Assembly: GCF_021026195.1 (NCBI RefSeq)
Contig: NZ_JAJNCT010000020.1
Coordinates: forward strand, 208,030 to 272,029
Length of the DNA: 64,000 nt
Direction of reading: 5' to 3'
DNA from: Comamonas koreensis
GTDB taxonomy: Bacteria; Pseudomonadota; Gammaproteobacteria; Burkholderiales; Burkholderiaceae_C
Part shown: piece by piece, positions 27,369 through 35,872 of the stretch
Position numbering within the stretch: the first letter of the stretch is position 1
Layout: each line of letters starts with the position of its first letter
Position numbers and translations under genes: made by a program
Notes under the pieces: generated by a model
Told to the model about the DNA's origin: nothing
The model's database searches: none
Seen by the model: only the letters and a program-made list of their open reading frames with translations

Positions 27369-27692
27369 ATGGCTGTCACGCTTTCTGAGTCGGCTGCGCG
27401 CCACATTAACCGCTACCTGTCCCGCCGTGGGCACGGCGTGGGTGTGCGCCTGGGCGTGAAGACCACCGGCTGCTCGGGCCTGGCCTACAAGCTCGAGTAC
27501 GTGGACGAGGCAGCGCCTGAGGACGTCGTGTTCGAAGAGCATGGCGTCAAGGTGCTGGTCGATCCCAAAAGCATGGCCTACATCGACGGCACCGAGCTGG
27601 ACTTTGTGCGCGAAGGCCTCAATGAGGGCTTCAAGTTCCACAACCCCAATGAGCGTGATCGCTGCGGTTGTGGCGAGAGCTTCAGAATCTGA
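27369..27692 (+). CDS. iscA: A-type iron-sulphur carrier IscA
   Basis: IscA carries iron or clusters to target apoproteins. The 107-residue protein has the three conserved cysteines C35 ([13 protein letters not shown]), C99 and C101 (RCGCGESF). It starts six bases after iscU. A terminator-like hairpin lies between it and hscB. Confidence 0.97.
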   Translation: MAVTLSESAARHINRYLSRRGHGVGVRLGVKTTGCSGLAYKLEYVDEAAPEDVVFEEHGVKVLVDPKSMAYIDGTELDFVREGLNEGFKFHNPNERDRCGCGESFRI

Positions 27693-27772
27693 GGCCTCAG
27701 GTTCAGGCGCCCGGTTGGCCTTCATGGGCTGACCCGGCCTTGTTTGTCGGCATCGCTGATGCCAAAACTGCA

Positions 27773-27803
27773 AACCGCCTGTGCTTTGGCCAGGCGGTTT
27801 TTT
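27773..27803 (+). terminator. terminator-like hairpin burying the hscB Shine-Dalgarno
   Basis: AACCGCCTG (27773-27781) and CAGGCGGTT (27791-27799) are perfect 9-bp arms followed by a six-T run ending one base before the hscB ATG. The only Shine-Dalgarno candidate, AGGCGG at 27792-27797, lies in the 3' arm. The element could partly stop transcription after iscA and reduce translation of hscB. Confidence 0.8.
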
Positions 27804-27804
27804 C

Positions 27805-28326
27805 ATGATGAATCTGCAATCCAACGATTTTGAACTGTTCGCTGTGCCTGTGCAGTTTGCCCAAGATGCCCAGCAATTGGCCGAGCGCTGGAAGGCCTTG
27901 CAAAAGCAAGCCCATCCGGACCGCTTTGCATCGCAAGGTGCTGCTGCCCAGCGTGTGGCCATGCAGTGGTCGGTGCGCATCAATGAGGCCTACCAGCGCC
28001 TCAAGGACCCGCTCAAGCGCGCCGCCTACCTGTGCGAGATGCACGACGCGCCCATCCGCGCCGAAGACAACACCGCCATGCCCACCGCTTTTCTGATGGA
28101 GCAGATGGAGTGGCGCGAGGCGCTGGAAGAGGCGCAGTCGCAAGCCGACGTGGACGCGCTGGACGACCAGGTGGCCAGCGCCCGCCGCGCGATGCTGGAG
28201 CGCTGCCAGCAACTGCTGGATGTGGAGCGTGACTACGCACAGGCGGCCCAGCAGGTGAGAGCCCTCATGTTTGTTGCGCGATTTAGCGGCGACATCGACC
28301 GCCGCCGCGAGCAACTGGGACAATAG
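27805..28326 (+). CDS. hscB: co-chaperone HscB (J-domain protein)
   Basis: HscB brings IscU to HscA and stimulates its ATPase. The 173-residue protein has an N-terminal J domain with the HPD motif (QKQAHPDRFAS) and a C-terminal three-helix domain that binds IscU. Two adjacent ATG codons (27805, 27808) are possible starts; a GTG at 27781 would start within the hairpin. Translation from the ATG needs the Shine-Dalgarno inside the upstream hairpin. Confidence 0.94.
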   Translation: MMNLQSNDFELFAVPVQFAQDAQQLAERWKALQKQAHPDRFASQGAAAQRVAMQWSVRINEAYQRLKDPLKRAAYLCEMHDAPIRAEDNTAMPTAFLMEQMEWREALEEAQSQADVDALDDQVASARRAMLERCQQLLDVERDYAQAAQQVRALMFVARFSGDIDRRREQLGQ

Positions 28327-28450
28327 GCTTTTGACCAAGGCAGGGCGGCCCACCAGGCCGCACAGCATGCTTTGGCAACACCCCCGTTGAGACCGCTGCC
28401 CCGCACCCCCTGCGGGCCGCAGGCAAGAGAACACAAGATAGATCGCATCC

Positions 28451-30316
28451 ATGGCATTGCTCCAAATTTCAGAACCTGGCCAATCTCCCGATCCCCACCA
28501 GCGACGCATCGCGGTGGGCATTGATCTGGGCACCACGCATTCCCTGGTGGCTGCCGTGCGCAACGGCGTGGCCGAATGCCTGCCGGATGATGAAGGCCGG
28601 GTGCTGCTGCCATCGGTGGTGCATTACCACACCAATGGCAAGCGCGATATTGGCTATGCGGCGCTCGCCCATCCTGGTGTGGATGCTGCCAATACCATTG
28701 CCTCGGCCAAGCGCCTGATGGGCCGCAACCTGGCCGATATCCATGCGCCCGAGCAACTGGCCTATGCGCTGGTGCAGCCCGAGGGCAGCGGCATGGTGGC
28801 CATCGAGACCGTGGCCGGCCGCAAGACCCCGGTGGAGATCAGCGCCGAGATCCTGGCCACCTTGCGCTACCGCGCAGAAGACACTTTTGACAATGACCTG
28901 TATGGCGCGGTGATCACCGTGCCGGCCTATTTTGACGATGCACAGCGCCAGGCCACCAAGGATGCGGCGCAGCTTGCCGGCATCAAGCTGCTGCGCCTGA
29001 TCAACGAGCCCACCGCTGCGGCCATTGCTTATGGCCTGGACAATGCCTCTGAAGGCATCTACGCCGTCTATGACCTGGGCGGCGGCACGTTTGACATCTC
29101 TGTGCTGCGCCTGACGCGCGGCGTGTTCGAGGTCATTGCCACCGGCGGTGACTCGGCGCTCGGCGGGGACGACTATGACGCGGCACTGGGCCAATGGGTG
29201 CTGGAGAAAACCGGCGGCACGGTGCAGGGCGCGCAGGACAAGGCGGTATTGCGCCTGGCCGCCAAGGCCGCCAAAGAGGCGCTGACCGACGCCGACACGG
29301 TGACCTTCTCGGCGCAGCTCTCGGGCAAGGACATTGCACTGCCATTGAGCCGTGCCGATTTTGATGCGGCCACCCAGGCCTTGACCGCCCGCACCCTGAC
29401 GGCCGTGCGCCGTGCGCTGGCCGATGCCCAGCTGGCCAAGGACGAGGTGCAAGGTGTGGTGATGGTGGGCGGCTCCACGCGCATGCCCCAGGTGCAGGCG
29501 GCAGTCGGCAACTTCTTTGGCAAGCCCCCGCTGACCAACCTGAACCCCGACGAGGTGGTGGCGCTGGGCGCGGCCATCCAGGCCAACCAGCTGGCCGGCA
29601 ACGACACCAATGGCGACTTGCTGCTGCTCGATGTGATCCCGCTGTCGCTGGGCATCGAGACCATGGGTGGCCTGGTCGAGCGCATTGTCAGCCGCAACGA
29701 AACCATTCCGACCGCACGCGGCCAGGACTTCACGACCTACAAGGACGGCCAGACGGCCTTGGCCATCCATGTGGTGCAGGGCGAGCGCGATCTGGTGGCT
29801 GATTGCCGCAGCCTGGCGCGCTTTGAGCTGCGCGGCATTCCACCAATGGCCGCGGGTGCTGCACGCATCCGCGTGTCCTTCACCATCGATGCCGACGGCC
29901 TGCTGAGCGTGGGTGCGCAAGAACTGGTGAGCGGTGTCGAAGCACATATCGATGTGAAGCCCTCATACGGTCTCTCGGACGACCAGATCGCGAACATGCT
30001 GCGCGACAGCTTCAGCACCGCCCAGGCCGATATGCAGGCCCGTGCACTCGTTGAAGCGCGGGTCGATGGCGACCGCCTGCTGATTGCCACCCAAAGTGCG
30101 CTGGATGCCGATGGCGACCTGCTGGCCGACGCCGAGCGCAGCCAGGTCGATGCACTGATGGACCAGTTGCGCCATGCGCTGGCCAACAGCGAAAGCGCGG
30201 CCGAGATCGAGGCCAGCACGGATGCGCTGGCCAAGGGCACCGAGGCCTTTGCCGCCGAGCGCATGAACCGTGGCATCCGCCAGGCCCTGGCCGGCAAGAA
30301 CGTGCAATCCATTTAA
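28451..30316 (+). CDS. hscA: Hsp70-type chaperone HscA
   Basis: HscA uses ATP to release clusters from IscU. The 621-residue protein has an N-terminal actin-like ATPase domain ([43 protein letters not shown]) and a C-terminal substrate domain (about 390-621) that binds LPPVK of IscU. It follows hscB after 124 bases in which no other gene is seen, and precedes fdx by 28 bases. Confidence 0.97.
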   Translation: MALLQISEPGQSPDPHQRRIAVGIDLGTTHSLVAAVRNGVAECLPDDEGRVLLPSVVHYHTNGKRDIGYAALAHPGVDAANTIASAKRLMGRNLADIHAPEQLAYALVQPEGSGMVAIETVAGRKTPVEISAEILATLRYRAEDTFDNDLYGAVITVPAYFDDAQRQATKDAAQLAGIKLLRLINEPTAAAIAYGLDNASEGIYAVYDLGGGTFDISVLRLTRGVFEVIATGGDSALGGDDYDAALGQWVLEKTGGTVQGAQDKAVLRLAAKAAKEALTDADTVTFSAQLSGKDIALPLSRADFDAATQALTARTLTAVRRALADAQLAKDEVQGVVMVGGSTRMPQVQAAVGNFFGKPPLTNLNPDEVVALGAAIQANQLAGNDTNGDLLLLDVIPLSLGIETMGGLVERIVSRNETIPTARGQDFTTYKDGQTALAIHVVQGERDLVADCRSLARFELRGIPPMAAGAARIRVSFTIDADGLLSVGAQELVSGVEAHIDVKPSYGLSDDQIANMLRDSFSTAQADMQARALVEARVDGDRLLIATQSALDADGDLLADAERSQVDALMDQLRHALANSESAAEIEASTDALAKGTEAFAAERMNRGIRQALAGKNVQSI

Positions 30317-30344
30317 CCGACTACAGCAAGAAGAACCACAACCC

Positions 30345-30683
30345 ATGCCTATCATCAAAATCCTGCCCCATGCCGAATACTGTCCCCAAGGCGCCGAAAT
30401 CAAGGCACCTACGGGCACGTCGATCTGCGAGGCGCTGCTGGACAATGGCATCAACATCGAACACGCCTGCGACATGAGCCGGGCCTGCACCACCTGCCAC
30501 GTGATCGTGCGCCAGGGTTTCGACTCCATGGACCCCTCCGAAGAGGAAGAGGACGATCTGCTCGACCGCGCCTGGGGCCTAGAGCCACAGTCCCGCCTGT
30601 CCTGCCAGGCCATTCTGGCGCGCGAGGATGTGACCGTGGAGATCCCCAAGTACTCGATCAACCACGCCAAGGAAAACCACTGA
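30345..30683 (+). CDS. fdx: [2Fe-2S] ferredoxin of the isc operon
   Basis: This adrenodoxin-type ferredoxin supplies electrons for cluster assembly. The 112-residue protein has ligands C42, C48 and C51 in HACDMSRACTTCHVIV and C87 in RLSCQAI. The acidic SEEEEDD segment is a likely docking surface for IscS. It ends the isc gene set: iscX, which usually follows in enterobacteria, is absent, and dnaQ comes next. Confidence 0.97.
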   Translation: MPIIKILPHAEYCPQGAEIKAPTGTSICEALLDNGINIEHACDMSRACTTCHVIVRQGFDSMDPSEEEEDDLLDRAWGLEPQSRLSCQAILAREDVTVEIPKYSINHAKENH

Positions 30684-30722
30684 GCATGGGCGGGAGCCGG
30701 GCGCAGCGGTGCGACCGGCTTT

Positions 30723-30728
30723 TACAAT
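30723..30728 (+). promoter_or_regulatory. TACAAT -10 box upstream of dnaQ
   Basis: TACAAT lies 27 bases before the dnaQ start codon. The same hexamer recurs just upstream of several other genes in this window (14264, 47630, about 43408 and about 58049). No strong -35 is seen at the matching distance. Confidence 0.4.
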
Positions 30729-30755
30729 CGGTGTTTTGAGTCGAGGAAGTTGTAG

Positions 30756-31472
30756 ATGTCGCGCCAAATTGTTCTGGATACGGAAACCACGGGTCTGTCA
30801 GTCGTCGATGGTGACCGTGTCATTGAGCTCGGTTGCGTCGAGCTGCTCAACCGCAAGCTCACTGGCAACAACTTGCACCTGTACTTCAATGCCGACCGGG
30901 ACAGCCATGAAGACGCGCTGCGCGTGCACGGCATCACCACCGAGTTTCTGGCCGACAAGCCCCGTTTTCACGAGAAGGCCGAAGAGATCCGCGCCTACCT
31001 AGAAGGCGCCGAGCTGATCATCCACAATGCACCCTTCGACATGGGCTTCCTGAACAAGGAGTTCGAGCGGGTGGGCATGCCTCCGCTGTCCAGCATGGTC
31101 AGCGGGGTGCTCGATTCACTGCTGATGGCGCGTGACCTGTTCCCGGGCAAGCGCAATTCGCTTGATGCCTTGTGCGACCGCCTCGAAGTGGACAATTCCG
31201 GCCGCGACCTGCATGGCGCTTTGCTCGATGCCGAGCTGCTGGCCGACGTTTACATCAACATGACGCGCGGCCAGGAGCAACTGCTGTCATCTGACAGCAT
31301 GGCGTCCAACAACAAATCCGGCTCGGCGGTGGTCATCAAGAAGGTGGACTTTGCGCAGTTCGATCTGCCGGTGATCCTGCCATCCGATGTGGAGCTGGCT
31401 GCCCATGAGGACGTGCTCGCGCAGTTGGACAAATCCAGTGGCGGTAAAACTATTTGGAGAAAATTGGCCTAA
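30756..31472 (+). CDS. dnaQ: DNA polymerase III epsilon subunit (3'-5' proofreading exonuclease)
   Basis: DnaQ proofreads replication errors. The 238-residue protein has Exo I at LDTETTGLS (D8, E10), Exo II at HNAPFDMGFLNKEF and Exo III-epsilon at DLHGALLDAELLADVY, ending in a C-terminal tail that binds the polymerase alpha subunit. It follows fdx but has its own -10-like box, and the tRNA cluster begins 58 bases after its stop. Confidence 0.96.
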   Translation: MSRQIVLDTETTGLSVVDGDRVIELGCVELLNRKLTGNNLHLYFNADRDSHEDALRVHGITTEFLADKPRFHEKAEEIRAYLEGAELIIHNAPFDMGFLNKEFERVGMPPLSSMVSGVLDSLLMARDLFPGKRNSLDALCDRLEVDNSGRDLHGALLDAELLADVYINMTRGQEQLLSSDSMASNNKSGSAVVIKKVDFAQFDLPVILPSDVELAAHEDVLAQLDKSSGGKTIWRKLA

Positions 31473-31530
31473 TTTTTACGGCCGGCAATTATTTGCTGTC
31501 ATAATAGAGGGCTTGACGGCGAGAGATTTT

Positions 31531-31605
31531 GGGTGATTAGCTCAGCGGTAGAGCACTGCCTTCACACGGCAGGGGTCACATGTTCGATCCATGTATCACC
31601 CACCA
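31531..31605 (+). tRNA. tRNA-Val (anticodon CAC), copy 1
   Basis: The 75-base cloverleaf is complete: acceptor GGGTGAT/ATCACCC, D stem GCTC/GAGC, anticodon stem CTGCC/GGCAG with loop TTCACAC (anticodon CAC, reads GUG), variable GGGTC, T stem ACATG/CATGT with loop TTCGATC, and encoded ACCA. Confidence 0.97.
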
Positions 31606-31643
31606 TCCATCGTCGTTACGGTATGTCTGTTGGGACATGCTTG

Positions 31644-31718
31644 GGGTGATTAGCTCAGCGGTAGAGCACTGCCTTCACACGGCAGGGGTCACATGTTCGA
31701 TCCATGTATCACCCACCA
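31644..31718 (+). tRNA. tRNA-Val (anticodon CAC), copy 2
   Basis: It is base-for-base identical to copy 1, including ACCA. The 38-base spacer before it differs from the next spacer, so the repeat unit is the tRNA itself. Confidence 0.97.
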
Positions 31719-31755
31719 CAATTTAGTTTCGGTAGGCCTCTTTGGGGCGTACTCA

Positions 31756-31830
31756 GGGTGATTAGCTCAGCGGTAGAGCACTGCCTTCACACGGCAGGGG
31801 TCACATGTTCGATCCATGTATCACCCACCA
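31756..31830 (+). tRNA. tRNA-Val (anticodon CAC), copy 3
   Basis: It is identical to copies 1 and 2. An intrinsic terminator starts seven bases after its 3' end, so the three are likely one transcript. Confidence 0.97.
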
Positions 31831-31836
31831 ATCAAC

Positions 31837-31870
31837 AAGCCTCTTGAATGCAATGTTCAAGAGGCTTTTT
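31837..31870 (+). terminator. intrinsic terminator of the tRNA-Val cluster
   Basis: AAGCCTCTTGAA and TTCAAGAGGCTT are perfect 12-bp arms around a 7-base loop, followed by a T-run. Confidence 0.92.
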
Positions 31871-32023
31871 GTTTTCTGTGCGCTGTGTCGGATGCGCTGC
31901 ACCGCCGTCCACCATGTCGTGCAGGTATCCGGCCTGTCGCTGCCAGGTAAAACCCGCCCCAATGCTGCACCGCTGGGCCGCAAAGGCCTACGATGGCATG
32001 TCTTTGGATTCAAGGGTACCGAC

Positions 32024-33166
32024 ATGACTGCTCGCACGCTCGCTTCTGGTGTTGGCCTGGCCGCCTTGCTGGCCAGCAGTGGCTGGGCGGCCTCGGCGAC
32101 GCCATCCAGCCCGGCATCCGCCTCGCAGACCTGTACCGAACAGGCATCGGATGCCTGTTACCAGGGCTTTGACCTGCCGGGCCAGGCCGGGCGCATGCAT
32201 TTCTATGCCTCGCTGGCGCCGCAAGCGGAAAAGGCCGACGGGTCAGCCGGGCCACAAGCGGCGCTGCTGATCATGCATGGGCACCCTCGGGATGCCAACC
32301 GCAGTTTCAATGCCGCGCTGGATGCCGCACGCAGGGCAGGGCGCCTGGACACGACCTTGGTCATCGCGCCGCTTTTCCAGGTGGCCAGCGACAAGGCCGA
32401 GCGCTGCCGCACCAAGGGCACCCCTGCACCGGAGCCGGATGATGCGCTGTGGACCTGCAGCAGCTGGCTGGCCGGGAAAAACTCCCAGGCCGGTGCTGGC
32501 AGGGCGCCGATCAATGCGATTGCCGCGCTGGACGCCTTGATCGCCCATATCCACCAGCGCTGGCCCAGCGTGCGCCAGATCACCTTGGCGGGCTTTTCTG
32601 CCGGTGGGCAAATGCTCCAGCGCAGTATTGGCTTTGCCCAGCAGCCGCCCGTTGGGGTATCGCTGCGCTATGTGGTGGCCGACCCTGGCACCTGGCTGTA
32701 TTTTGATCCGCTGCGCCCGCAGCCCCAGCGCGCGGGCAGCGATGTGGACTGGGCCGCTTGCAGCGATGCGGCTTGCAGCTACCGCATGCAGTTGCCTGAA
32801 GCGCAATCCTGCCCAGGTTACGACCACTGGAAGTACGGCACCCAGGCGCTGCCGTCCTACCTGGGCTCGAACGCCGCCCAAGCCCGGGAGCGCTACCGCC
32901 AGGCAGATATCCACTACCTGGAAGGCGCGCTCGACAACCACGCTGGCAAGGGCACCAGCTACGGTGCACTCGATAAATCCTGTGCCGCCATGCTGCAAGG
33001 GCCGTTTCGCCGCCAGCGGGGTGACGGCTATGCCGCCTATGTCAGCCAGGTGCTGCAGCCGCCGCGCCCGCAGCCTCTCTACACCGTGCCGGGCTGCGCC
33101 CATGATGTGGCCTGTGTGCTGCCCTCGGATGCAGCGCGGTCGGCCTTGTTTGGCACTGCGCCTTGA
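32024..33166 (+). CDS. secreted cysteine-rich alpha/beta hydrolase
   Basis: This 380-residue protein has a signal peptide (TLASGVGLAALLASSGWAASA) and an alpha/beta hydrolase core with HGHPRDANRSF after the first strands and the nucleophile elbow ITLAGFSAGGQML (GxSxG). The acid/base end is a late TVPGCAHDVACV stretch with a histidine. Ten cysteines in the mature part, several in close pairs, suggest disulphide stabilisation in the periplasm or medium. An esterase or polyester depolymerase role is plausible but unproven. The start at MTARTLAS is chosen because it begins the signal peptide. Confidence 0.75.
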   Translation: MTARTLASGVGLAALLASSGWAASATPSSPASASQTCTEQASDACYQGFDLPGQAGRMHFYASLAPQAEKADGSAGPQAALLIMHGHPRDANRSFNAALDAARRAGRLDTTLVIAPLFQVASDKAERCRTKGTPAPEPDDALWTCSSWLAGKNSQAGAGRAPINAIAALDALIAHIHQRWPSVRQITLAGFSAGGQMLQRSIGFAQQPPVGVSLRYVVADPGTWLYFDPLRPQPQRAGSDVDWAACSDAACSYRMQLPEAQSCPGYDHWKYGTQALPSYLGSNAAQARERYRQADIHYLEGALDNHAGKGTSYGALDKSCAAMLQGPFRRQRGDGYAAYVSQVLQPPRPQPLYTVPGCAHDVACVLPSDAARSALFGTAP

Positions 33167-33207
33167 CGGAAGCAGCTTGCAGGCCGGTGACGAAGGCGGG
33201 TGGCGCT

Positions 33208-34629
33208 TTAGCGTGGGCTTGCGGGCTGGGGTGTTGGCAGCGCCGGTAGGGCCGGTGTAACCACTGCAGTGGGCGCCGTGCTGGTCAGCATGCTGCGGTC
33301 CAGCACCTCGATGTCGTTCAGCGTCAGCGTGCCGGCGGCCTGCTTGAGCTTGAGCTGCCCTAGCAAGGTGTTGTAGCGGGCCAGTGCCAGGTCGCGCTTG
33401 GTCTGGTAGAGCTGGCTTTGGGCGTTGAGCACATCGATATTGATGCGCACACCCACCTGGTAGCCGGTCAGGTTGGCATCGAGTGCCAGCTGGCTCGATG
33501 CCTCGGCTGCTTCCAGCGCCTTGACCTGGCTGGCGTTGGACTGCAGGCCAAAGAAGGCGCTGCGCACGTTCTGGGCCACGGTGCGGCGGGCGTTGTCCAG
33601 ATCGGCCTCGGCCTTGGTCTCCAGCGCCAGGGTTTCCTTGACCCGGTTTTGCACGGAAAAACCGGCAAACAGCGGCACATTGAGCACCACGCCCACGGTC
33701 GCCTGGTTGGCGTTGTAGCCATGGGTGGGCATGGTGATGCTGCCCTTGGGGTAGAGCTGGCGGCCGACGGTGGCCTGCAGGTCCACGGTGGGCAAGTGGC
33801 CGGTTTCGGCTTTCTTGGTGTCCAAGCGGGCGTTGTCGGTCGCCAGCTGGGCGATGCGGATCTGGGGTTGCTCGCTTTGGGCCTGGTCCACCCACATCAA
33901 CACATTGTCTGGCGTGGTCGCTGGCAGCAGGACCGGCTGCTTCAGCGGCCAGGGCTGGTTGCCGGGCGTGCCCACGGCATTGTCCAGCGCCAGGCGTTTT
34001 ACGGTGAGGTCGTTCTCAGCGGCGATTTCCTGGGCGCGCACCAGATCATAGCGGGCCTCCGCTTCGCGCGAATCGGTGATGGTGGCGGTGCCCACATCAA
34101 AGTTGCGCTTGGCGGCCGCCAACTGCTCCTTGACGGCGGCCTTTTGCGCCTGCACAAACACCATGCTGTCCTGGGCGGCCAGCACATCAAAATAGGCCTG
34201 GGCTACCCGAACCAGCAGGTCCTGGCTCGCGGCATCTAGCTGCAGCCGGGCAATATCGCCGCCCAGCCGGCCTTGCTCCAGCGCAATGCGGTTGGCCGGG
34301 CGGTAGAGCGGCTGGCTGGCGGTGATGCCGATCTGGTGGTCGGGGCCGTTCAGGCGCAGCTCGGGGTTGTTGATGGCGGTGTGGCTGTACTGCGACTGGG
34401 CCTGCAACCCCACTTGGGGCAGCAAGCCGGCGCGTGCCTGCTCGCCCCGGGAGATGGCCGCATCCAGGTTGGCACGGGCCGATTGCCACTGCGCGTCGTA
34501 GCCACTGGCCTGTTCGACCATCTGCATCAGGCTCTGGGCCTGGGCCGGAAGCTGGGCCAGGCCCAGCAGCAGCGCAGCGGCTGCGGCGCAGATTGATCTC
34601 GGACGGGGCAGGGCGGGGGCTTGGCGCAT
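33208..34629 (-). CDS. tolC: TolC-family outer-membrane efflux channel
   Basis: This 473-residue protein has a signal peptide (ICAAAAALLLGLAQLPAQAQS) and two OEP repeats with long coiled helices (AYFDVLAAQDSMVFVQAQKAAVKEQLAAAKRNFDVGTATITDSREAEARYDL and its C-terminal counterpart ending LGQLKLKQAAGTL). Outer-membrane strands include QYSHTAI and LNVPLFAGFSV. It ends in a short proline-rich tail. It is the last gene of the TetR-MFP-RND-pcm-rhodanese series and is the likely exit duct for that pump. Confidence 0.92.
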   Translation of the reverse strand: MRQAPALPRPRSICAAAAALLLGLAQLPAQAQSLMQMVEQASGYDAQWQSARANLDAAISRGEQARAGLLPQVGLQAQSQYSHTAINNPELRLNGPDHQIGITASQPLYRPANRIALEQGRLGGDIARLQLDAASQDLLVRVAQAYFDVLAAQDSMVFVQAQKAAVKEQLAAAKRNFDVGTATITDSREAEARYDLVRAQEIAAENDLTVKRLALDNAVGTPGNQPWPLKQPVLLPATTPDNVLMWVDQAQSEQPQIRIAQLATDNARLDTKKAETGHLPTVDLQATVGRQLYPKGSITMPTHGYNANQATVGVVLNVPLFAGFSVQNRVKETLALETKAEADLDNARRTVAQNVRSAFFGLQSNASQVKALEAAEASSQLALDANLTGYQVGVRINIDVLNAQSQLYQTKRDLALARYNTLLGQLKLKQAAGTLTLNDIEVLDRSMLTSTAPTAVVTPALPALPTPQPASPR

Positions 34630-34709
34630 GGTGCAGAAGGTGGTGGTAAGAAGGTTGGCACGTGAAGGGCGGTTGCCCACCCCGTGCCGCAAACGACGAT
34701 GACCGGTGG

Positions 34710-35045
34710 TCAGTAGCGGGGCACCGAAGGGTCGCGCTCGGCCGTCCAGAGGTCGATGCCGCCGGTCAGGTTGCTGACCTGGGTGTAGCCCTGGCGTTCC
34801 AGGAACACGGCAACCTGCATGCTGCGCATGCCGTGGTGGCACAGACAGGCGATGGCGCGGTCTTCGTCGAGCAGGTTCAGCGACGCCGGAATCTGCTGCA
34901 TCGGGATGTTCAGCAGCTCAAAACCTTCGGGCTTGACCGAGGCAGTCTGCAGCTCCCAGGGCTCGCGCACATCGAGCACCAGAGGGTTCTGGTCTGCATG
35001 CTGGGCCAGCCATTCATCGAGTTGCGCGGGGCGGATTTGCTCCAT
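34710..35045 (-). CDS. single-domain rhodanese-like sulfurtransferase
   Basis: This 111-residue protein is one rhodanese domain with LVLDVREPWELQTA and the active cysteine C69 in ACLCHHGMRSMQ. A six-residue loop of this kind is typical of sulphur-transferring rhodaneses. It lies between the PIMT-like and tolC genes on the same strand. Its link to efflux, if any, is not apparent. Confidence 0.92.
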   Translation of the reverse strand: MEQIRPAQLDEWLAQHADQNPLVLDVREPWELQTASVKPEGFELLNIPMQQIPASLNLLDEDRAIACLCHHGMRSMQVAVFLERQGYTQVSNLTGGIDLWTAERDPSVPRY

Positions 35046-35099
35046 ACATCACTTTCTGCAGCGCAGCCGGCCCCCAAGGCCGCCGCGCTGCGGGGGTCA

Positions 35100-35813
35100 T
35101 CAGAACTTGAAGCGGGGTGCCTCGGCAAAGCCCTTGAGGCGGGCCACCACGGTGTCCCAAGGCTGGCTGATCGTCAGCCTGCCTTGCGTGCGGGTGTAGA
35201 CGGTGGTGCGCATCATGGGCTCGGTGCCGACAAAAGCGATCAGGCGGCCGCCTTCCTTGAGCTTGTCGAGCAGCGCTGCCGGCACTTCGTAGACCGAGCC
35301 GCTCAGCACGATCACGTCATAGCTGCCGCCGATGGCCTGGGCGTTGGAGCCGTCTTCCAGCACCACATCGACGTTCTTGATCTGGGCGCGGTGCAGGTTG
35401 GCGCGGGCCAGCTCGACCAGCGCAGGCTCGATCTCCAGCGAAGTGACCTGCTTGGCCAGGCGCGACATCAGCGCTGCCATGTAGCCCGAGCCGGTGCCGA
35501 TTTCCAGCACGTTTTCATGGGCTTGCAGCTTCAGGTCCTGCAGCACGCGCGCTTCGACGCGGGGAGGCAGCATGCAGTGGCCGTTGGCGATGGCTTCTTC
35601 ACCATCATCACCCAGCAAGGGCAGCTGGATGTCCATGAACGCCATGTCCTGCAGGCCATCGGGCACAAACTCTTCGCGGCGCAAGGTGCCGATCAGCTCC
35701 AGCACCTGTTCGTCGCCCAGGCTCCAGGGGCGCACCTGCTGCTCGACCATGTTGTAGCGTGCTGCGCGGTACTTATCATCCGTGCTGGGGGACATGTTCA
35801 GTGGCAAACTCAT
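35100..35813 (-). CDS. PIMT-fold methyltransferase-like protein (substrate motif missing)
   Basis: This 237-residue protein has the protein-isoaspartate methyltransferase scaffold: YNMVEQQVRPW near the N-terminus, SAM motif I VLEIGTGSGYMAAL, and IVLSGSVYEVPAALLDKLKEGGRLIAFVG. The substrate-binding GQTISQP-type segment of true PIMT is replaced by GEEAIANGHCMLPPRVEAR, so isoaspartyl repair is doubtful. It is usually annotated as pcm in related genomes. The context is upstream of rhodanese and tolC. Confidence 0.8.
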   Translation of the reverse strand: MSLPLNMSPSTDDKYRAARYNMVEQQVRPWSLGDEQVLELIGTLRREEFVPDGLQDMAFMDIQLPLLGDDGEEAIANGHCMLPPRVEARVLQDLKLQAHENVLEIGTGSGYMAALMSRLAKQVTSLEIEPALVELARANLHRAQIKNVDVVLEDGSNAQAIGGSYDVIVLSGSVYEVPAALLDKLKEGGRLIAFVGTEPMMRTTVYTRTQGRLTISQPWDTVVARLKGFAEAPRFKF

Positions 35814-35872
35814 TGCAGACTCCGGTTGGCTTGTTGGGGTGGGGCAAGAAAAAACCCCCTATTTTAGGCCGC

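Noticed and set aside
31531..32023. tRNA-Val cluster as an attachment site for a mobile element
   Set aside because: No integrase and no partial tRNA repeat downstream; the third copy is followed directly by a matched terminator.
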